NCBI RefSeq assembly: GCF_011927835.1
Contig: NZ_JAATJH010000002.1
Span: 310,001-374,000, forward strand
Length of the DNA: 64,000 bases
Direction: 5' to 3'
Origin: Neolewinella antarctica
GTDB lineage: Bacteria; Bacteroidota; Bacteroidia; Chitinophagales; Saprospiraceae
The notes under the pieces were generated by a model. That model saw nothing but the letters and a program-made list of their open reading frames with translations. It did no database searches and was not told where the DNA came from. Each line of letters opens with the position of its first letter. The first letter of the stretch is position 1. Both the position numbers and the translations under genes were made by a program. Below, in pieces: positions 1 through 7,602 of the stretch.

Positions 1-177
1 TACTACGAATACGGAGCGGACTTCGGCATTGTGAGCGGGGAAGATGGTAACTCCGATTACGAGGGCGAAACCGTTTGGAACGCTGGCGTGGAGTACATGT
101 TGAGCCGTAATTTTTCACTGATGGGCAGTTATGATAACCGCTTTGGATACGGTGGTGGTTTGAGCGTTCGCTTTTAA
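1..177 (+). CDS. C-terminal end of an outer-membrane beta-barrel protein (5' end outside window)
   Basis: Frame 1 is open from the first base to a TAA at 175-177 and gives 58 residues. The tail has alternating polar and hydrophobic residues, a GGG turn, and ends in VRF with a terminal phenylalanine, which is the usual closing strand of an outer-membrane barrel recognised by the Bam machinery. No family can be assigned from so short a fragment. It lies upstream of a copper ATPase on the same strand but is separated by about 165 bases including a dispersed repeat, so operon membership is uncertain. Barrel assignment is inference from the terminal strand pattern. Confidence 0.6.
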   Translation, partial: YYEYGADFGIVSGEDGNSDYEGETVWNAGVEYMLSRNFSLMGSYDNRFGYGGGLSVRF

Positions 178-196
178 TCAAAATATTTTTGGGTTG

Positions 197-214
197 GGCG
201 CGGTCGCGGGTGCA
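197..214 (+). repeat. GC-rich 18-mer dispersed repeat, copy 1 (exact)
   Basis: Exact match to the consensus GGCGCGGWCGCGGGTGCA, lying 20 bases after the stop of the barrel gene. One of 13 copies in the window. Confidence 0.85.
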
Positions 215-343
215 AACATAAAATCACTGAAGAGCAAGGGAGGTTTGATGATGATTAACATGGCTACCGGATAGTTTAATCACTGATCGTTCCACACTTT
301 AATTGGTATCTTCTAATTCATATACATTAAATGTGCTAGACTT

Positions 344-466
344 ATGAAAGACTGTTGCAAACCGGACGAAAACCCAGGCATCCTAAAACGGCTACTCAAC
401 GGATTCACCATACTGGTCCTAATTGCCTTGGCGCTGTTTGGGGTCGCATCAATATTTATATTATGA
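344..466 (+). CDS. 40-residue single-pass membrane peptide with N-terminal Cys-Cys, coupled to the copper ATPase
   Basis: ATG at 344 opens a 40-codon frame starting MKDCCKPDENPG, followed by a basic stretch (KRLLNG) and one hydrophobic helix (FTILVLIALALFGVASIFIL) that reaches the C-terminus. Its TGA at 464-466 overlaps the ATPase ATG at 463 as ATGA, the classic arrangement for translational coupling. The adjacent cysteines at residues 4 and 5 on the side facing away from the helix could bind a metal, and the partner gene is a copper pump, so a role as accessory or metal-donor peptide is reasonable but is inference. No family name is recalled with confidence. It is too short for usual gene-calling thresholds. 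Confidence 0.6.
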   Translation: MKDCCKPDENPGILKRLLNGFTILVLIALALFGVASIFIL

Positions 467-2799
467 TCCACGCATATGCTATTTCCGGAATGACCTGCGA
501 CCACTGCGTTGACACGGTTCAGAAGGCACTGGAAGCCGTCCCCGGTGTCTCCTCCGCTGAAGTAAACCTGGACCCACCGCAAGCCGCGATCACGATGCAC
601 CATCACGTAAGTACGGAACAGCTCAACGCTGCCCTTTCTGCCGCTGGGAATTATCAGCTAGCGCCGGAATCCGGTCCCGTAACCGCAACGAAAGACCACC
701 TGGCGGAACTCACGGAGCACGGTCACGAAGCTGCCATCAGCAAGGAGAATCATCAAGGAATGAATCACGACAAGATGGACCACGGGGTGATGGACCACGG
801 CAAAATGGGGCAGGAAAAAATGGATCACTCCGAACACGAGGGCCACGGTAACCACGGCGATCACCACCGGATGATGATCGAAGATTTTAAGCGTCGGTTC
901 TGGGTATCGCTAATCCTAATGCTACCGGTGCTTTTGCTTGCGCCGATGATTCAAAATTTTCTGGGGGTGACGTGGACCTTTCCGGGCGACCGCTACTTAC
1001 AGTTCGTGCTTTCTTCCGTCATCTACTTCTACGGTGGTTGGCCGTTTTTGAAGGGGCTAAAGGAAGAGCTGGGGAAACGGACGCCCGGTATGATGACGCT
1101 GATTGCCGTAGCGATCACGGCGGCTTACGTCTACAGTTCCGCCGTCGTCTTTGGCCTGGAAGGAAAAACCTTCTTCTGGGAATTAGCCTCCTTGATCGTG
1201 GTAATGCTGCTCGGCCACTGGATCGAGATGCGTTCGGTACTCGGGGCAAGTAAAGCCCTGGAAGCACTCGCCGCGCTGATGCCGAACGAAGCCACGCGCA
1301 TCGATAGTGATGGTCAGGCGCATAAAGTGCCGGTGAATGACCTGAAGTCCGGCGACCTGATTCTAATCAAGCCGGGGGAGAAAGTACCCGCGGACGGCGT
1401 AATCAAAGAAGGAAGCAGTTCCCTCAACGAAAGTATGCTGACGGGCGAAAGCGTCCCGGTAAGTAAAGCGGAGGGGGCCGAAGTCATCGGAGGTTCCATC
1501 AACGGTAGCGGTGCCATCAAAGTGGAGGTCAAAGGAGTAGGGGAGGACAGCTACTTAGCTAAAGTCGTAAAGCTGGTACAGGACGCGCAGGGCCAAAAAT
1601 CCAAAACGCAGCACCTGGCCGATCGCGCAGCCTACTGGCTAACCATCATTGCGCTGGTAGCCGGTTTCGGCACCTTCGGTGTCTGGATGCTCCTGGGCAA
1701 AGAACTGGCTTTCGCCCTGGAGCGCATGGTGACCGTGATGGTGATTTGTTGTCCGCACGCCCTCGGCCTGGCCATTCCCCTGGTAGCGGCTATCTCCACC
1801 AGCGTATCCGCCAAGCACGGTCTGCTGATCCGCAACCGGACGGCCTTTGAGAACTCCCGCAAGATCACCACTATTGTGTTTGACAAGACGGGAACGCTAA
1901 CTAAAGGCTCGCATGAGGTCACGCGGGTGGTGACACTGGCTGAAGATTGGGACGAAGTGAAGCTGTTACGCTACGCCACCGCGGTAGAAAGTAGTTCCGA
2001 GCACCACATTTCAAAGGGGCTGCAACGGCGGGCTAAAGCTGAAGGATTGACAATCCCCGCGAGCAAGGACTTTAAATACGAAGCCGGAGTTGACGTGAGC
2101 GGAACGGTAGAAGGGAAAGCGGTTCGCGCCGGCGGCTACCTGATGCTGGAAGCTGCCAGCATCACCGCCCCGGCCGATAGTGACGACGGTGTAGAAACCA
2201 AAATATTCCTGGTTGTCGACGATCGGCTCGTCGGCTTCATCACCTTTGCCGACCAAATACGCGAGTCCTCGGCGGGCGCCATCGACACCCTGCAAAAGAA
2301 CGGCATCAAGTGCCTGCTGTTGACGGGCGATAACGAGCGCGTCGCCGCCTCGGTCGCCAAGGAACTCGGTATGGATGATTACCTGGCGGAAGTCCTCCCG
2401 GATCAAAAGCAAGACAAGATCAAAGAACTACAGGCGGCGGGGGAGTTCGTAGCCATGACGGGAGACGGCGTAAATGACGCCCCGGCCCTCGCCCGCGCCG
2501 ACGTAGGTATCGCCATCGGTTCCGGAACGGACGTGGCGGCCGAGACCGCCGACATCGTCCTGGTCGATAGCGACCCGAAAGACATCGCTAACCTTATCCT
2601 ATTTGGGAAAGCTACCTACCGCAAAATGATCCAGAATTTGTGGTGGGCTACGGGGTACAATGCGGTGGCGCTGCCGCTGGCTACGGGCTTTGTTCCCGGT
2701 TTTGTGATTAGCCCGGCCGTTGGGGCTGCGCTTATGAGTATTAGTACGGTTATTTGTGCTGTTAATGCTCAGTTGCTGAAGGGGCAGTTGGAGAGGTAA
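463..2799 (+). CDS. copB: CPH-type heavy-metal P-type ATPase (CopB-like copper exporter, P1B-3)
   Basis: A 778-residue inner-membrane pump that uses ATP to export copper. The start is taken at 463 because the N-terminus then begins directly with an HMA metal-binding fold carrying GMTCDHC (Cys12, Cys15), and because it overlaps the preceding small gene by ATGA. Residues about 85-145 form a His/Met-rich linker with repeated HGKM/MDH motifs. The transmembrane metal site is C430-P431-H432 rather than CPC, which defines the CopB/P1B-3 group, reported for Cu(II)/Cu(I). The phosphorylation motif DKTGT has Asp474 and the hinge TGDGVND lies at 666-672. The usual HP dipeptide of the nucleotide domain is HH here (H514-H515). 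Length is normal for the family. Confidence is high for the pump class, moderate for exact metal. Confidence 0.93.
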   Translation: MIHAYAISGMTCDHCVDTVQKALEAVPGVSSAEVNLDPPQAAITMHHHVSTEQLNAALSAAGNYQLAPESGPVTATKDHLAELTEHGHEAAISKENHQGMNHDKMDHGVMDHGKMGQEKMDHSEHEGHGNHGDHHRMMIEDFKRRFWVSLILMLPVLLLAPMIQNFLGVTWTFPGDRYLQFVLSSVIYFYGGWPFLKGLKEELGKRTPGMMTLIAVAITAAYVYSSAVVFGLEGKTFFWELASLIVVMLLGHWIEMRSVLGASKALEALAALMPNEATRIDSDGQAHKVPVNDLKSGDLILIKPGEKVPADGVIKEGSSSLNESMLTGESVPVSKAEGAEVIGGSINGSGAIKVEVKGVGEDSYLAKVVKLVQDAQGQKSKTQHLADRAAYWLTIIALVAGFGTFGVWMLLGKELAFALERMVTVMVICCPHALGLAIPLVAAISTSVSAKHGLLIRNRTAFENSRKITTIVFDKTGTLTKGSHEVTRVVTLAEDWDEVKLLRYATAVESSSEHHISKGLQRRAKAEGLTIPASKDFKYEAGVDVSGTVEGKAVRAGGYLMLEAASITAPADSDDGVETKIFLVVDDRLVGFITFADQIRESSAGAIDTLQKNGIKCLLLTGDNERVAASVAKELGMDDYLAEVLPDQKQDKIKELQAAGEFVAMTGDGVNDAPALARADVGIAIGSGTDVAAETADIVLVDSDPKDIANLILFGKATYRKMIQNLWWATGYNAVALPLATGFVPGFVISPAVGAALMSISTVICAVNAQLLKGQLER

Positions 2800-2944
2800 A
2801 CCCGTATAGGTTAACGATTATAAGCAAAAACCATACTCCTGCGAAGTTGTCAATTCTCGTGCTTCCGCCGGATCCTATCGCCCTGGGTACTAGTGAGAAA
2901 GCGAATTGACACATTTAGACAGAGCGGGAAGGGGATACAAAATT

Positions 2945-3949
2945 CTATTCCGTCAGCGCCAACCGCACGTAAATAGGAAAGTGATCCGACCCGATATCCG
3001 GCCCTCGCTCCAGTTCCACTACACTAAACTCTTTCGTAACGAAAACATGATCGATCGGCCAGCGCATGTACCACTTAGTGGCATCGAAGGTACTAAGGAT
3101 ACTACGGCCAACGCGGACGTCATGGAGTATATTTTCCTCCGTCCCGACGAGTGTATTGGTGAAGCCCCAGACGACGTCGTTAAGGTCGCCGGCTACGATG
3201 TTGGGCAGCTCGCTATTGGCTACTTTATCACCGATCTTGAGTAGGGCGACCTCGTCCTGGCCTTTATTGTCCGGCAACTTCTCAAAGAGTTTCGGCGGGA
3301 CGGGGTGGACGGTGTGGAGAATAATTTCCCGACCGTTCGCCAGCCGGACGCGGGCTTCGAAGGAGGGGACTTTTTCGTTATTGAGTTCAGTCACTTCTAC
3401 GTCGAGCAGGGGGAATTTGCTGTACAAGCTCATACCGTAGCCGACTTCGTTGATCTTTTCTTGTACGTAGGGGTACTGCTCTTCGATGGGCCGCAAGTGC
3501 TCGTCCCACCACGCGTTGACTTCCATGGCGACGACGAAATCCGGATCCTTTTCCCGGACGAAGTCGATGATGGGTTGGGCGTCACGGTTCTCGCGGAGTA
3601 CGTTGGCGAGCAGTAGGCTCACTTCGTCTTGTTCCGCAACCACGCCCTCCGCACTGGGCACCCGGGGGGAAACGAGCGGGGTATAATTGATTAGGTAGCG
3701 ACCATTGATAAATATTCCACCAAGTAGACCGACAACTAGCGCATAATCGTACCAACGCCAGTGTTTAGTCATGATGATGAACAGGATCATCGTGACGAGG
3801 GAAGTGATGAAAAACTGAATGCGCGGGAAATCGAGCATTTTCAGATAGCGGTTCGGCGTATTGCGGAATACGGAAAGCACGGAGGCTAGCATTACGAGGA
3901 CCGTGATGACGCAGAGGATGAGGTAGATGGCTTTTCTTAGCTTTTCCAT
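2945..3949 (-). CDS. Endonuclease/exonuclease/phosphatase family membrane protein
   Basis: 334 residues. The first about 100 residues hold three hydrophobic segments (near 8-28, 44-62 and 68-90), followed by an EEP fold: residues DFVVAMEVN carry the catalytic Glu, then HTVHPVPP, AGDLNDV (Asp and Asn of the active site) and a terminal GSDHFPI with the Asp-His pair. This layout is the common Bacteroidota three-TM plus EEP protein; substrates of such proteins are mostly unknown, with phosphodiester or phosphoinositide-like compounds expected from the fold. The gene is convergent with the copper ATPase and divergent from the sulfite reductase. No operon partner is visible. Confidence 0.85.
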   Translation of the reverse strand: MEKLRKAIYLILCVITVLVMLASVLSVFRNTPNRYLKMLDFPRIQFFITSLVTMILFIIMTKHWRWYDYALVVGLLGGIFINGRYLINYTPLVSPRVPSAEGVVAEQDEVSLLLANVLRENRDAQPIIDFVREKDPDFVVAMEVNAWWDEHLRPIEEQYPYVQEKINEVGYGMSLYSKFPLLDVEVTELNNEKVPSFEARVRLANGREIILHTVHPVPPKLFEKLPDNKGQDEVALLKIGDKVANSELPNIVAGDLNDVVWGFTNTLVGTEENILHDVRVGRSILSTFDATKWYMRWPIDHVFVTKEFSVVELERGPDIGSDHFPIYVRLALTE

Positions 3950-4224
3950 GGAGGGGGTTGTGCAAGGGTAACCCGGTTTGTAGCGCTATGTTAGGGTGGA
4001 TGGGGTTAGGTGGTAGATTTTTGGCCACAAAAGCACGAAAACACACAACAGGGTGCTTCCGCTATTCTTAATTTACTGTTTTGGCGGTAGTTGGGGAACA
4101 AATCTGTATATACTATTAACCTGACGGATATATTTTCTGAGTTAGTCCGGCTAAGCCACCGGTAGTAGGTGCGCGGAAGATCTCCATTCCCCGGTCGATT
4201 CCGTTGCTGCCTCCCCCCGTCATG

Positions 4225-4241
4225 GCACCCGCGTCCGCGCC
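4225..4241 (-). repeat. GC-rich 18-mer dispersed repeat, copy 2 (one mismatch)
   Basis: On the minus strand it reads GGCGCGGACGCGGGTGC followed by C instead of A. It sits directly upstream of the 35-codon minus-strand frame in the intergenic region. Confidence 0.75.
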
Positions 4242-4358
4242 ACCTTGAAAGTATAGTGAAAGGAAACACCTACTTAGCTTAGGAAATAAGCAAAATTACG
4301 AATGGTTACAATATAGATGTGTTAAGATTACAATGTATGTGTTTTATAATGATGTATA

Positions 4359-4390
4359 TTGGTCTAAAAATGAAATAGTTGGTCTAAAAT
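4359..4390 (+). promoter_or_regulatory. Direct repeat TTGGTCTAAAA spaced by 20 bp, possible operator of the sulfate reduction genes
   Basis: TTGGTCTAAAA occurs at 4359-4369 and again at 4379-4389, a spacing of 20 bp or about two helical turns, in an AT-rich segment roughly 75 bp before the sulfite reductase start. Such spacing suits binding of two protomers on one face of the DNA. Which regulator would bind is unknown. Confidence 0.4.
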
Positions 4391-4462
4391 ATTATCCGTT
4401 CATACGTTCCTTTGTTCATGCTTCGACTCGACTAATCACGCTGCCCCCGGGTACCTTGGGGT

Positions 4463-6583
4463 ATGATGACCAGCCAAAATTTAGACATTGCCCACATCGA
4501 CGCCCCCGCCCGCGCGGACATTCAGGAACTCTCCGACCGCATCTACGCCTACCAGCGCGGCCAGGAAGATGAGGACCGTTTCAAGCATTACCGCCTCACC
4601 CGTGGTGTATACGGACAGCGCCAACTCGGCGTCCACATGTTCCGTACGAAGATTCCTTTCGGCCACATTACCCCCGACCAATTAATTGCGCTGGCCAACA
4701 TGTCTGAACGCCACACGAACGGACGTTTGCACATCACGACGCGGCAGAATATCCAGATGCATTACGTCAAACTGAACGACAGCCCGAAAATCTGGAAGGA
4801 ACTCGCCGAAGCCGGCATGACCGCCCGCGAAGCCTGCGGCAACACCGTCAGAAACATCACCGCCAGCCCGTTAGCCGGTGTCGACCCCGACGAACCTTTC
4901 GACGTGACGCCCTACGTCCAGGCCAGTTTTGAATACTTTTTGCGCAACCCCATCTGCCAGGAAATGGGCCGCAAGATCAAGCCCGCCTTTTCTTCCAGCG
5001 AACAAGACAGCGCCTTCACCTACTTCCACGATTTCGGCTTCATCCCCCGCATCGTTGATGGCGTAAAGGGCTTCAAAGTAGTCATCGCCGGTGGCCTCGG
5101 CGCCGTCTCGATGATTGCTCCCACGGCTTACGAATTCCTCCCCGCCAACCAAATCCTCCCCTTCATGGAAGCCGGCCTGCGCGTATTCGACCGCTACGGG
5201 GAGCGCGAAAAACGGATGAAGGCGCGGATGAAATACCTGCTGAAGAACATGGGCCTGGAGACCTTTATGAAGCTGGTCACGGAAGAACTCGCTGCGCTAC
5301 CGGACAAAACCGTCGAGGTCGACGAAAACCTGGTTCCTGGTCTCGGCGATATCCCCTCCGATGATTTCGAATTCGCCGAACCACTCCACCCCGAGTTATA
5401 CGCCGAGTGGTTGAAAACCAACGTGACCGAGCAGAAGCAGGGCGGTTACCGGGCGGTAGCCATTCGTATTCCCCTGGGTAACCTGGAAGCGGAGCAAGCC
5501 CGCCTCCTCGCCGGCCTGGTGCAGCAATTCGCCAGCACCGACATCCGTCTGAGCGTACAGCAAGGAATGATTTTGCGCTACGTCCCGCCGACCGCGCTGC
5601 CCCACCTGTTCAACGGTCTCTACGCCCTCAACCTCGGCCTGCCCGGCTACGACACGACGGCCGACATCACCGCCTGCCCCGGCACGGATACCTGCGCCCT
5701 CGGCGTGACGAACTCCACCGGTCTGGCGACGATCCTCGAAAACCTGGTTCGCGACGAGTTCCCAGAAATGGTGACCGAGGACGACATCCGCATCAAAATA
5801 TCGGGCTGCATGAACGGCTGCGGCCAGCACATGGCGGCCAACATCGGTTTCCACGGGTCCAGCATCCGGGTGGGTAAGAAGATTGCCCCGGCCATGCAGG
5901 TCGTCGTGGGCGGCGGTATTACGGAGGATGGCCGTGGATTCGTGGCGGAAAAAGTAATCAAGGTCCCGACGCGGCGGATTCCGCAGGTTGTGCGCGACCT
6001 ATTTAACGATTATAAGGAATACGCTGGCGAAGGCGAATACTATAACGATTACGTCGTGCGCCAGGGGAAACGGTATTTCTACAATATACTCAAGCCGCTC
6101 GGTGACGCTTCCACGATTACGGAACAAGAGTTTTACGACTGGGGCCAGGACGCTGAATACGTGCAGGAAATCGGCGTCGGCGAGTGCGCGGGCGTGAGCC
6201 TCGACGTCATCGGTGCCATCCTGAATGACGCCAGTAATAAAGTCATCGCGTCCGGCGAGGCACTGAAGGCTGGTCTGGTGCCGGACGCTGCTTACCACGC
6301 ATATACCGCAATGATTACCGCAGCCAAAGCTTTAATGCTGGCGGAGGATAAGAAGTGTAATACGCACATTGGTATTCTTCGTGATTTCTCCGAGCATTTC
6401 GGCAACCGGTTTTCCGAAGCGATGCCGTTCGAAGAATTTGTGTTGCGAATCAAGAAGCAGGAACCTACCGAAAGCTTCGTTACCGAATATTTAGCGGACG
6501 CGCGCGCTTTTGTATCCAAAGCCATTAAGGAACGCGAAAGTCAACTGGACAAGCAGGTGATTGGGGAATATTATAAAGCATAG
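4463..6583 (+). CDS. Sulfite/nitrite reductase hemoprotein with C-terminal helical extension
   Basis: 706 residues, cytoplasmic. It reduces sulfite to sulfide (or nitrite to ammonia) with six electrons through a siroheme coupled to a 4Fe-4S cluster. The cluster ligands are present as C405-x5-C411 (CPGTDTC) and C449-x3-C453 (SGCMNGCGQH). The N-terminal half carries the ferredoxin-like half-domains with the siroheme-binding stretch HITTRQNIQ. After about residue 560 the sequence departs from the classical reductase and ends in a helical tail (DAAYHAYTAMITAAKALM) resembling HEPN-like domains found on Bacteroidota homologues. Neighbouring siroheme genes and an APS/PAPS reductase favour sulfite as substrate. 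Start is at the first of two adjacent ATGs (4463, 4466). Confidence 0.88.
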   Translation: MMTSQNLDIAHIDAPARADIQELSDRIYAYQRGQEDEDRFKHYRLTRGVYGQRQLGVHMFRTKIPFGHITPDQLIALANMSERHTNGRLHITTRQNIQMHYVKLNDSPKIWKELAEAGMTAREACGNTVRNITASPLAGVDPDEPFDVTPYVQASFEYFLRNPICQEMGRKIKPAFSSSEQDSAFTYFHDFGFIPRIVDGVKGFKVVIAGGLGAVSMIAPTAYEFLPANQILPFMEAGLRVFDRYGEREKRMKARMKYLLKNMGLETFMKLVTEELAALPDKTVEVDENLVPGLGDIPSDDFEFAEPLHPELYAEWLKTNVTEQKQGGYRAVAIRIPLGNLEAEQARLLAGLVQQFASTDIRLSVQQGMILRYVPPTALPHLFNGLYALNLGLPGYDTTADITACPGTDTCALGVTNSTGLATILENLVRDEFPEMVTEDDIRIKISGCMNGCGQHMAANIGFHGSSIRVGKKIAPAMQVVVGGGITEDGRGFVAEKVIKVPTRRIPQVVRDLFNDYKEYAGEGEYYNDYVVRQGKRYFYNILKPLGDASTITEQEFYDWGQDAEYVQEIGVGECAGVSLDVIGAILNDASNKVIASGEALKAGLVPDAAYHAYTAMITAAKALMLAEDKKCNTHIGILRDFSEHFGNRFSEAMPFEEFVLRIKKQEPTESFVTEYLADARAFVSKAIKERESQLDKQVIGEYYKA

Positions 6584-6640
6584 GCCCGGAGGGTCGTCTC
6601 TCGTAGCGTGGGGTGCAGCCCCACGTTTTCGTTTATTACC
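6583..6640 (+). terminator. Repeated terminator module after the sulfite reductase gene
   Basis: Immediately after the stop the text ggcccggagggtcgtctctc and tagcg leads into a hairpin CGTGGGG-TGCAG-CCCCACG (6607-6625) followed by TTTTCGTTT, a good intrinsic terminator. The same block recurs right after galE at 27828-27880, so terminator plus leader form a repeated unit. Confidence 0.65.
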
Positions 6641-6736
6641 AGCATTTTCCCACGTTTTCGATTATTACCAGCGCATTCCCCATATTTCCAATTATTACCA
6701 ATGCAGCCCCACGTTTTCGATTATTACCATTGAATT
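6619..6736 (+). repeat. Four tandem imperfect 29-30 bp repeats
   Basis: Units begin at 6619, 6649, 6678 and 6707, each reading approximately CCCACGTTTTCGATTATTAC then CAGCATT. They extend from the 3' arm of the terminator hairpin to about 40 bp before the next gene. There are no spacers, so this is a tandem array rather than a CRISPR. Confidence 0.8.
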
Positions 6737-6776
6737 TTCCTACGTCCAATTTAGTATCTACCTAAATCATAACCAA

Positions 6777-7535
6777 ATGATTTCCCCCCACATAACCCTA
6801 GTAGGCGCCGGCCCCGGAGACCCCGACCTAATCACCCGCAAAGGCCTAAAAGCCATCCAGTCCGCCGACGTGATCCTCTACGACGCCCTGAGTTCCGACG
6901 AATTGCTGGACGAAGCCCCCGCGCACGCCCAGAAGATCTTCGTCGGTAAGCGCGCCGGTTGTCACTACAAGAAGCAGGAGGAAATTAATCGGTTGATCGT
7001 CGCCTGCGCGTTCGAATACGGGCACGTCGTGCGGCTGAAGGGTGGCGATTCGTTCGTGTTTGGTCGCGGTCAGGAAGAGGCCGCTTTTGCCCGCACGCAC
7101 GGGATTGACGTGACGGTCGTTCCCGGTATTTCCAGCTGCATCAGCTTGCCGGCATTACAGGGCGTCGCACCCACCAGCCGGGGTTACGCCGACAGCTTCT
7201 GGGTATTGACCGCCCACACGCGCGACCACGGGCTGAGTGCCGATTTGCTGCTCGCGCCCCGGTCCGACGCGACGGTGATCATCCTGATGGGCCTCGGTCG
7301 GCTCGACCAGATTTGCGCGCTGTGGGACGCCGAAGGCAAAGGTGACTTACCCGCGATGGTCATCCAGAACGGAAGTCGGCCGAACGAAAAATGTTGGTTG
7401 GGCACGGTCAACGACATTAGCGAGCGCGTGTTTGCGGAGAAAGATAAAGGCCCGGGCATCATCGTTTTGGGGCAGACGGTGTCGCAGCACCCGGACTTTA
7501 AATTGAAAATTTCTGATTTAGCATTTAAAATTTAA
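6777..7535 (+). CDS. cobA: Uroporphyrinogen-III C-methyltransferase
   Basis: 252 residues. It transfers two methyl groups from S-adenosylmethionine to uroporphyrinogen III, giving precorrin-2 for siroheme. The start at ATG 6777 puts the family signature VGAGPGDPDLIT at residues 7-18; the upstream in-frame codons belong to a tandem repeat and are unlikely to be coding. Other hallmarks are KRAG near residue 60, the glycine-rich RLKGGDSFVFGRGQEE motif, and VVPGISS, which together shape the SAM and substrate pocket. The length matches single-domain SUMT enzymes. It sits between the sulfite reductase and the siroheme synthase, so it supplies cofactor for the reductase. Confidence 0.93.
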   Translation: MISPHITLVGAGPGDPDLITRKGLKAIQSADVILYDALSSDELLDEAPAHAQKIFVGKRAGCHYKKQEEINRLIVACAFEYGHVVRLKGGDSFVFGRGQEEAAFARTHGIDVTVVPGISSCISLPALQGVAPTSRGYADSFWVLTAHTRDHGLSADLLLAPRSDATVIILMGLGRLDQICALWDAEGKGDLPAMVIQNGSRPNEKCWLGTVNDISERVFAEKDKGPGIIVLGQTVSQHPDFKLKISDLAFKI

Positions 7536-7602
7536 TATTTACCAGAATATCAATGATTGCCAGAAAATGTTGAATATTAAATATTCAAATCAAAAATATT
7601 AA

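Larger units (their letters stand above)
3950..4462. other. 513-bp divergent intergenic region upstream of the sulfate reduction genes
   Basis: No convincing gene. It contains half of the CACAAA-type repeat (4020-4047: gccacaaaagcacgaaaac), a GC-rich 18-mer copy at 4225-4241, a minus-strand 35-codon frame (4223 to 4116) beginning MTGGGSNGIDRGMEIF that may be a gene remnant, an AT-rich stretch from about 4270 to 4400, and a direct repeat that could be an operator. Confidence 0.5.

Noticed and set aside
355-462. Longer N-terminus for the copper ATPase from 355
   Set aside because: This stretch is the small peptide gene in another frame; the HMA domain begins exactly at the ATG at 463.
6619-6736. 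CRISPR-like array
   Set aside because: Units of 29-30 bp are directly adjacent without spacers and no cas gene is nearby; it is a tandem repeat.
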